A stretch of DNA of 18,993 nt from an uncultured Eubacteriales bacterium (lineage in GTDB: Bacteria; Bacillota; Clostridia; Christensenellales; Aristaeellaceae), in the NCBI GenBank assembly GCA_900553265.1, contig USDD01000053.1:1-18993 (forward strand), given 5' to 3'. Positions within the stretch are counted from its first letter, which is position 1. Every line of letters begins with the position of its first letter. A program made the translations under genes and the position numbers. Shown piece by piece: positions 14,499 through 18,993 of the stretch. The notes below the pieces were generated by a model that did no database searches, was not told where the DNA came from, and saw nothing but the letters and a program-made list of their open reading frames with translations.

Positions 14499-15350
14499 CT
14501 ATGCCTTTGTCCAACAGAGTACGCCGATCAGACCCGGCCCGGTGTGCACCGCCAGCGATGCGTTGATCTGCTTTTCCAGCAGCACTTTCGCCCTCGGGAA
14601 GCGGGCGCGAATCTTCTCCCGAATCTCGCGGACGGCCTCGGGAGCCGCTCCGTGCATGATGGCCAGAAAGTTCTCCTTCTTTTCATCGTAGTGCTCGCTC
14701 ACGCAGTCCAGCAGCTTCTCCAATCCGCGCTTGCGTCCACGGATCATGGAGACGATGTGGTAAACGCCGGATCTGTTGCAGGAAATGATGGGCTTGATGT
14801 TCAGCAGTGAGCCGATGGCGCCGCTGACGCGGCCGATGCGCCCGCCGGCGCGCAGATAGTCCAGCGTGTCCATGTAGTAGAAGATGTGCGAGAACTCCAC
14901 GTTTTCCTCCACCCGGCGGCAGATTTCCTCAAAGGGCAGGCCCTGTTCCACCAGCTGCTGCGCGTACATAGCCAGCACGCCCGCGCCGATGGAGATGTTC
15001 TTCGAATCCACCACGTGGAATTCAATGTCCTCCACCTCGCTCAGCGCCGCGCAGACATTCTGCCACGTGCTGGACAGTCCGGAGGAGATGCAGACCGCGA
15101 GGATCCGATTGTAGCCCTTCGCCTTCAGCTCCTCCGCCGCGGCGATCACCTCGGCGAAATTGGGCGTGGAGGTCTTTGGAATCTGTCCGGGAAAGCGGTC
15201 GTACACCATGGACGGCTCGATGTTCACGCCGTCCAGATACTCTCCATCCTCATAGAGAATCTTCAGCGGAAGCACCCGCACGTTTTCCTTATTGATCATC
15301 TCCTCGGGAAGATCGCAGCCCGAATCGGCCATAATCGCAATTCTCTCCAT
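14499..15350 (-). CDS. DegV family fatty-acid-binding protein
   Basis: Complete 283-residue DegV protein. It begins ERIAIMADSGCDLPEE, the standard DegV opening. It continues with the KTSTPNFAE segment (about 59-68) and SSGLSSTWQN (about 88-97), which line the fatty-acid pocket, and has LRAGGRIGR before the second domain. DegV proteins bind long-chain fatty acids; in Firmicutes they present fatty acids to fatty acid kinase FakA for phosphorylation and entry to phospholipid synthesis. No fakA is in the window, and DegV paralogues are common, so this assignment stays at the family level. Start ATG with AAGGAG ten bases upstream. Single-gene unit with its own promoter, ending in the shared hairpin. 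Confidence 0.95.
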   Translation of the reverse strand: MERIAIMADSGCDLPEEMINKENVRVLPLKILYEDGEYLDGVNIEPSMVYDRFPGQIPKTSTPNFAEVIAAAEELKAKGYNRILAVCISSGLSSTWQNVCAALSEVEDIEFHVVDSKNISIGAGVLAMYAQQLVEQGLPFEEICRRVEENVEFSHIFYYMDTLDYLRAGGRIGRVSGAIGSLLNIKPIISCNRSGVYHIVSMIRGRKRGLEKLLDCVSEHYDEKKENFLAIMHGAAPEAVREIREKIRARFPRAKVLLEKQINASLAVHTGPGLIGVLCWTKA

Positions 15351-15385
15351 TGCGTCTCATCTCCTTGTTCTTTATATTATATATT

Positions 15386-15414
15386 ATTGTATCATACATC
15401 AGGAGAAAAAGCAA
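15386..15414 (-). promoter_or_regulatory. Candidate degV promoter
   Basis: On the minus strand, TTGCTT (15409-15414), 17-base spacer, TACAAT (15386-15391), in a very AT-rich stretch about 36 bases upstream of the degV ATG. A second TATAAT-like run immediately downstream makes the exact -10 uncertain. Confidence 0.55.
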
Positions 15415-15419
15415 CACCT

Positions 15420-15446
15420 GTTTTGATACCTATTCAAAACTTGAAT
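15420..15446. promoter_or_regulatory. Two overlapping dyads between degV and the peptidase gene
   Basis: GTTTTGA...TCAAAAC with a 7-base centre (15420-15440) overlaps ATTCAA-AAC-TTGAAT (15432-15446). Both are perfect in their arms. They sit just upstream of the degV -35 box in the 239-base degV/peptidase intergenic region, a likely place for an operator. No regulator is recognised. Confidence 0.35.
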
Positions 15447-15527
15447 GGCAAGTCAGGCGCAGAAGCGAACCAGAGGAAATTTCCGCCGGGATTTTCCAGT
15501 CCGGACGCTTGTCGCGCGCGATTGCAC

Positions 15528-15556
15528 TTGCGAATTTACGTTTTCGCGGATATAAT
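15528..15556 (+). promoter_or_regulatory. Promoter of the aminopeptidase-eutH operon
   Basis: TTGCGA at 15528-15533, 17-base spacer, perfect TATAAT at 15551-15556. Predicted start about 15563, only some 27 bases before the ATG, leaving room for the GGGAGG ribosome site and little else. Confidence 0.8.
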
Positions 15557-15589
15557 GGAGAAAACGCACGCAAACGGGAGGTTTTTCAA

Positions 15590-16840
15590 ATGCAGAGAAC
15601 CTATTACGTCGGCAATCGCGAACGGTTGTATCAGCGCATGGACGCGGGCAGCCTGCTCGCCGTTTTCTCGGGAGAAGAGCTTTGGAAGACCGGCGACGAA
15701 TACTATCCCTTCTTCGCCGATCGCAATTTCGTGTATCTGACAGGATTGAAATGCAGATCCGCCGTGCTGCTCGCCGCGAAGAATCCGGACGGCAGCGTTC
15801 AGGAGCGGCTGTATCTTTTGCCGCCGGACGCGCTTGCCGAGCGCTGGACGGGCGCTCGCGTAAAGCCCGAGGAGGCGGAAGCCGTTTCCGGCGTGAGCGA
15901 CGTACGCACCGTTCAGGCCTTTGAGCGCGATTTTTCCGCGCTCGCGGCCGGCGGGAACTACGGAAAAATCTATCTCGATCTCTATCGATTCACGCCCGAA
16001 CAGCCCGATCGCCCGTCGCATCGCCTGCTCAGACGCATTCAGAGGGACTTCGCCTATCTCGCCGTCGGCAATGCGGAGGACATTCTCCGTTCGCTGCGCC
16101 TGATCAAGCAGCCCTGCGAAATCGAAGCGCTGCGCCGGGCGGAGACGATCACGCGCGAAGGCATTCTCGCCATGATGCGCTCGTCGCGTCCCGGAAAGTA
16201 TGAATATCAGTACAAGGCGGATTTCGATTACGCGCTTTCGCAGCACGGCCCGGACGGCCCCGGCTTTCCGTCCATCATTTCCTGCGGAAGGAACAATTTC
16301 TGCATTCACTATTACAGCTACACCGGACAGGCGCAGGACGGCGACATGGTTCTGAACGACGTCGGCGCGCAGTACGACTGCATGATCACCGACGTTTCGC
16401 GCGCGTGGCCGTGCAATGGAAAATTCTCCGAGCGGCAGCGGATTCTGTATCAGTGCGTGCTCGCGACCTCGAATTACATGTTCTCGATCATTCGTCCCGG
16501 CATGAAAATGGCGGACGTGGACGCGACAATCCGCCGCTATAATGCGGAGAGACTGGTTGAAGCGGGCGTTCTGAAGAACGTGGACGAAATCGGCAAGCTG
16601 ATGTGGCACGGCGGCGCGCATCACATCGGCTACGACGTGCACGACATGGTCAGGCGTCCGGAAATTCTCGCGCCGAACATGGTTTTCTGCGTGGATATCG
16701 GCGTTTACCATGAGGAATGGGGCGTCGGCTTCCGCCTCGAGGACAACTGCCTGATTACGGAGGACGGCTGCGAAAACCTGTCCGCCGCGATTCCGCGCAC
16801 GATCGAGGATATCGAAGCCGTCATGCGGGGAGAAGCGTGA
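15590..16840 (+). CDS. Xaa-Pro aminopeptidase family protein (M24B)
   Basis: A 416-residue protein with an N-terminal creatinase-like domain (about 1-165, with FFADRNFVYLTGL) and a C-terminal pita-bread metallopeptidase domain (about 170-416). Metal ligands by alignment: D257 and D268 (LNDVGAQYDCMITDVSRAWP), H344 (AHHIGYDVHD, with H351 as substrate contact), D369 (VFCVDIGVY) and E384 (GFRLEDNCLIT). Position 369 is Glu in canonical M24B enzymes (FTIEPGIY), so the site has four normal ligands and one conservative change; activity is plausible but not certain. The family removes N-terminal residues preceding proline, in the cytoplasm. ATG with GGGAGG eight bases upstream. Its stop overlaps the start of the EutH-like gene (TGATG), so the two are translationally coupled. 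Confidence 0.92.
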   Translation: MQRTYYVGNRERLYQRMDAGSLLAVFSGEELWKTGDEYYPFFADRNFVYLTGLKCRSAVLLAAKNPDGSVQERLYLLPPDALAERWTGARVKPEEAEAVSGVSDVRTVQAFERDFSALAAGGNYGKIYLDLYRFTPEQPDRPSHRLLRRIQRDFAYLAVGNAEDILRSLRLIKQPCEIEALRRAETITREGILAMMRSSRPGKYEYQYKADFDYALSQHGPDGPGFPSIISCGRNNFCIHYYSYTGQAQDGDMVLNDVGAQYDCMITDVSRAWPCNGKFSERQRILYQCVLATSNYMFSIIRPGMKMADVDATIRRYNAERLVEAGVLKNVDEIGKLMWHGGAHHIGYDVHDMVRRPEILAPNMVFCVDIGVYHEEWGVGFRLEDNCLITEDGCENLSAAIPRTIEDIEAVMRGEA

Positions 16841-17922
16841 TGGAGCGCGTCATTCTCTGGATTCTGGCGGCCGGCGCGGTGCTGGGCGGGCTGGATCTTC
16901 TGATGGGCAATCGATTCGGACTGGGCGAGCGTTTTGAGGAAGGGTTCAGGCTTCTGGGACCGACGGCGCTGTCGATGGCGGGCATTCTCTGCCTTGCGCC
17001 GCTGCTTTCGGGCGCGCTGGAATCCACGCTCGCGCCGCTCTGGCGCGCGCTGGGGCTGGATCCCGCGATGCTCGGCGGCGTTCTGGCGATCGACATGGGC
17101 GGCTATCAGACCGCGAAATCCCTCGCGCAGGACGCGGCCATCGGACGCTATGCCGGCATTCTCGCGGCGGCGACGCTCGGCTGCACGGTGACCTACACGA
17201 TTCCGCTGGGCGCGGGCATGCTGCGCGGCTCGGACGCGACAGGATTCTACCGGGGAATGCTCATTGGCCTCGCCACATTGCCGGTCGCGCTGCTGATCGG
17301 CGGCGCGGCGAGCGAAATCGGCGTTTTGCCGCTGATCGTTCAGACCTTGCCGGTCGCGCTGTTTTCCATACTGCTGATGCTGGGGCTGAAGTTCTTTGCA
17401 AAGCAGGCGATTTCCGCCTTTTCCGCGTTCGCGACGCTGCTGCGCTGGCTGTCCATACTGGGCCTGACCGCGGGCGCTGTGCAGTACATTGCGGATATTC
17501 GGGTGATTCCGAACCTCGCGCCGATCGAAGACGCGATGAAAACCGTCTCCTCCATCGGCGTTGTGATGCTCGGCAGCCTGCCGGCGGCGGAGCTGCTGCG
17601 CCGCGCGATGTCGAAGCCGCTGATGCGTCTGGGACAAAAGCTCGGCATGAAGGATTCCAGTCTGGCCGCGCTGCTGATCGGCTTTGTGAGCATTACGCCG
17701 GCGCTCGCGATGATGAAGGAGATGGACCAACGCGGTCAGACGATGAACGCCGCGTTTTCAGTCTGCGCCGCCTCCGCCCTCGCCGCGCATCTGGGATTTA
17801 CATTAAGTGCCGAGCCGCAAATGCTCATGCCGCTGCTGCTGACAAAGTTTTTCGGCGGAGCGCTCGCCGCAATTCTGGCGGTCGTGTTTACAAAAAGAAA
17901 TAATGCGTCCATCTGTGAATAG
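16840..17922 (+). CDS. eutH: EutH-like ethanolamine permease family membrane protein
   Basis: A 360-residue, very hydrophobic protein with about 10 predicted membrane segments. MERVILWILAAGAVLGGLD at the N-terminus, GAVLGGLDLLMGNRFGLGERFEEGF, LAIDMGGYQTAKSLA and the ALAMMKEMDQRG loop are typical of EutH, the ethanolamine transporter of enteric and Firmicutes eut operons. The ATG overlaps the peptidase stop codon by one base, so translation is coupled; that ATG is preferred over in-frame codons inside the peptidase. No eutABC, microcompartment shell or eut regulator is in the window, so this is a stand-alone copy and its substrate may be ethanolamine or another small amine. The C-terminus ends normally just before a change in sequence character. 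Confidence 0.88.
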   Translation: MERVILWILAAGAVLGGLDLLMGNRFGLGERFEEGFRLLGPTALSMAGILCLAPLLSGALESTLAPLWRALGLDPAMLGGVLAIDMGGYQTAKSLAQDAAIGRYAGILAAATLGCTVTYTIPLGAGMLRGSDATGFYRGMLIGLATLPVALLIGGAASEIGVLPLIVQTLPVALFSILLMLGLKFFAKQAISAFSAFATLLRWLSILGLTAGAVQYIADIRVIPNLAPIEDAMKTVSSIGVVMLGSLPAAELLRRAMSKPLMRLGQKLGMKDSSLAALLIGFVSITPALAMMKEMDQRGQTMNAAFSVCAASALAAHLGFTLSAEPQMLMPLLLTKFFGGALAAILAVVFTKRNNASICE

Positions 17923-17985
17923 GATGCAAATCGCTCCTGGGAAAGATCGGGAAATTCAGAGCTCTCGGATTCATTGCAAATCCCA

Positions 17986-18023
17986 CAGCCTGTACGTCGT
18001 CAGGAATAACGCCGTACAGGCTG
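17986..18023. repeat. Inverted repeat after eutH
   Basis: Perfect 11-base arms CAGCCTGTACG / CGTACAGGCTG around a 16-base loop, in the 135-base gap between eutH and the convergent polyvalent-protein fragment. Neither strand has a U-tract directly after it, so it is not a good intrinsic terminator; its role is open. Confidence 0.7.
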
Positions 18024-18057
18024 CAATTGGGAGCACATATGGTCTGATTTTTCCCGT

Positions 18058-18993
18058 TCAGCTGTATTTTACGAGATTTTCCGTGCAAAACCCATACTCA
18101 CGAGCGTTATAGCCCAATGCTTCCGCTGTCAACATCAGCAAGATGAATCCGTCATTCCTCCGCATTGTCCTCTGCGGGAATGCGGAGGAATCCACATTCC
18201 ACTGCAAAACAGATAAAGCCGACTTATTGCACAGTACCCTATCTTCAATGCCGGCAGAACGAATTACGCTGCTGTTTCGAAAAATCCCTCTTGCTACCTG
18301 CGTTGCCAGCTGATTCAGACGCTTTTCTACGCTGAGCATGCGATCATAGTTCACGGGATACTCCACGCCGGGAGCTGTGGGCGTATATGCGTCGCCGCCG
18401 TAAACGTGATTTTTTGCATTGACCTGTGGGGCAATACTGCTCCTGTCGAACACAATAGAGATCGGGCCATATTTGCTGTACCCATCTCGCGCCTTGACAA
18501 TAGCAATGGAAGTCGAAGGCAGCCCACCGAGATTCATTGCGTCCAGAAGGTTTCGCTTCGTCAGATTGTGCACAGCGATCAGGTCGTTCGTGCGCTCAAC
18601 GGGTTCGCGCAATGAAAACTTGACACTTTCTCCGGGCTGTGCTACACTGGTTATGTCACCAACGGATTTGGCGTCCATTTGAATGGATTGACCGATAGTG
18701 TCGTTGGTGACATTCTTTATCTGTGTAATGTCGTGGAAAACGTCTCCGCGCGCAATATGCATGATTTTGACTTCGCCCTCATACACATTAACTGTGTTCG
18801 TTTGAGCGTCACGCACCGCAAAAGTTGTTTTCCAAGATGTCCAGCCACGCACTGCTTCTTTATGACACCCATCATCCGTCATCCATCGAAGATATTTACT
18901 GCCTTTCAGCAGATTTTCAAGCTCCGTCGCCGCCAACATTTTTGATTCATATGCTTCGGAATCAATGAACTTACAAAAAGCGCCCAACCGGTC
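18058..18993 (-). CDS. Large polyvalent (phage/ICE) protein fragment, N-terminus off the window
   Basis: The frame is open to the right edge and ends at 18058; at least 311 codons are visible and there is no convincing start (the first candidate is a TTG at the edge). Residues ~45-90 (AVRGWTSWKTTF through GDVFHDITQIKNVT) resemble the small BECR-like nuclease-type domain of Firmicutes phage polyvalent proteins. FSLREPVERTNDLIAVHNL and the following LGGLPSTSIAIV, YGPISIVFDRSSIAP, NHVYGGDAYTPTAP match the repeated block found in giant MuF/polyvalent proteins of phages and conjugative elements. Those proteins run far longer, and here the last ~90 residues are unlike the family and contain a DNA hairpin, so this is probably a truncated or frameshifted remnant. 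The sequence is more AT-rich than its neighbours. No other mobile gene is visible. Confidence 0.68.
   Translation of the reverse strand, partial: DRLGAFCKFIDSEAYESKMLAATELENLLKGSKYLRWMTDDGCHKEAVRGWTSWKTTFAVRDAQTNTVNVYEGEVKIMHIARGDVFHDITQIKNVTNDTIGQSIQMDAKSVGDITSVAQPGESVKFSLREPVERTNDLIAVHNLTKRNLLDAMNLGGLPSTSIAIVKARDGYSKYGPISIVFDRSSIAPQVNAKNHVYGGDAYTPTAPGVEYPVNYDRMLSVEKRLNQLATQVARGIFRNSSVIRSAGIEDRVLCNKSALSVLQWNVDSSAFPQRTMRRNDGFILLMLTAEALGYNAREYGFCTENLVKYS
18154..18191. repeat. Inverted repeat inside the polyvalent-protein fragment
   Basis: Perfect 13-base arms ATTCCTCCGCATT / AATGCGGAGGAAT around a 12-base loop. It falls within the divergent C-terminal stretch of the fragment, a place where ordinary coding sequence rarely holds a perfect hairpin of this size. 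It could be an element end, a former terminator or chance. Confidence 0.75.

Noticed and set aside
15350..15589. Apparent 80-residue N-terminal extension of the aminopeptidase
   Set aside because: It begins inside degV's leader, includes the peptidase's own promoter, and the MQRTYY start has a GGGAGG site and fits the family.
16840..17922. Evidence for an ethanolamine-utilisation microcompartment locus
   Set aside because: Only the permease-like gene is present; no lyase, shell or regulator genes flank it.
17888..18088. 66-codon minus-strand frame overlapping the end of eutH
   Set aside because: Spans the inverted repeat, overlaps two genes, has no ribosome site and no recognisable similarity.
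1..18993. CRISPR array, tRNA, rRNA or complete insertion sequence
   Set aside because: I saw no regularly spaced direct repeats, tRNA-like folds, rRNA sequence or transposase on either strand.

Overview
The window looks like two unrelated genomes joined near position 1,430. Bases 1 to about 1,430 carry three subunits of a 2-oxoacid:ferredoxin oxidoreductase, all on the minus strand and both end genes incomplete. This part is most like gut Bacteroidota; the high-GC coding and A-rich, nearly Shine-Dalgarno-free start regions would fit an Alistipes-like organism (inference). The rest, to about 17,920, is a GC-rich low-abundance-type Clostridia (Firmicutes) chromosome: strong AGGAGG-like ribosome sites, a T-box leader, an ftsA-ftsZ pair, DegV, class I Hcp and canonical -10 boxes. 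At the join, pheT loses the end of its C-terminal domain and runs in frame into the last ~160 codons of an oxidoreductase alpha subunit. An essential gene broken in this way points to an assembly chimera rather than biology.

Layout, left to right: oxidoreductase gamma (partial), beta and alpha (C-terminal part) on minus; pheT (3'-truncated) and pheS on minus behind a Phe-specific T-box leader; malic enzyme on plus with its own promoter and terminator; ftsA-ftsZ on minus; a PatB/MalY-type C-S lyase translationally coupled to a DEDDh exonuclease on minus; the C-terminal remnant of a MerR-family regulator on plus; hcp and a small cupin on minus; a divergent Crp/Fnr regulator on plus; degV on minus; an M24 aminopeptidase overlapping an EutH-like transporter on plus; and, at the right edge, a fragment of a large phage/ICE polyvalent protein on minus in sequence of a different character, containing short inverted repeats.

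The most informative functional unit is the hcp-cupin / Crp-Fnr divergon. A perfect GTTGGA-AA-TCCAAC palindrome lies between the genes. It is centred at -41.5 from a predicted hcp start (class II activator position) and at +10 to +23 of the regulator's own transcript (autorepression position), which fits an HcpR-like nitrosative-stress switch. Other items worth attention are a divergent FtsA with changed nucleotide-binding motifs, an M24 peptidase with Asp in place of a metal-ligand Glu, a stand-alone EutH coupled to that peptidase, and recurrent TTGC-- (not TTGACA) -35 boxes. I see no CRISPR array, tRNA, rRNA or complete insertion sequence.
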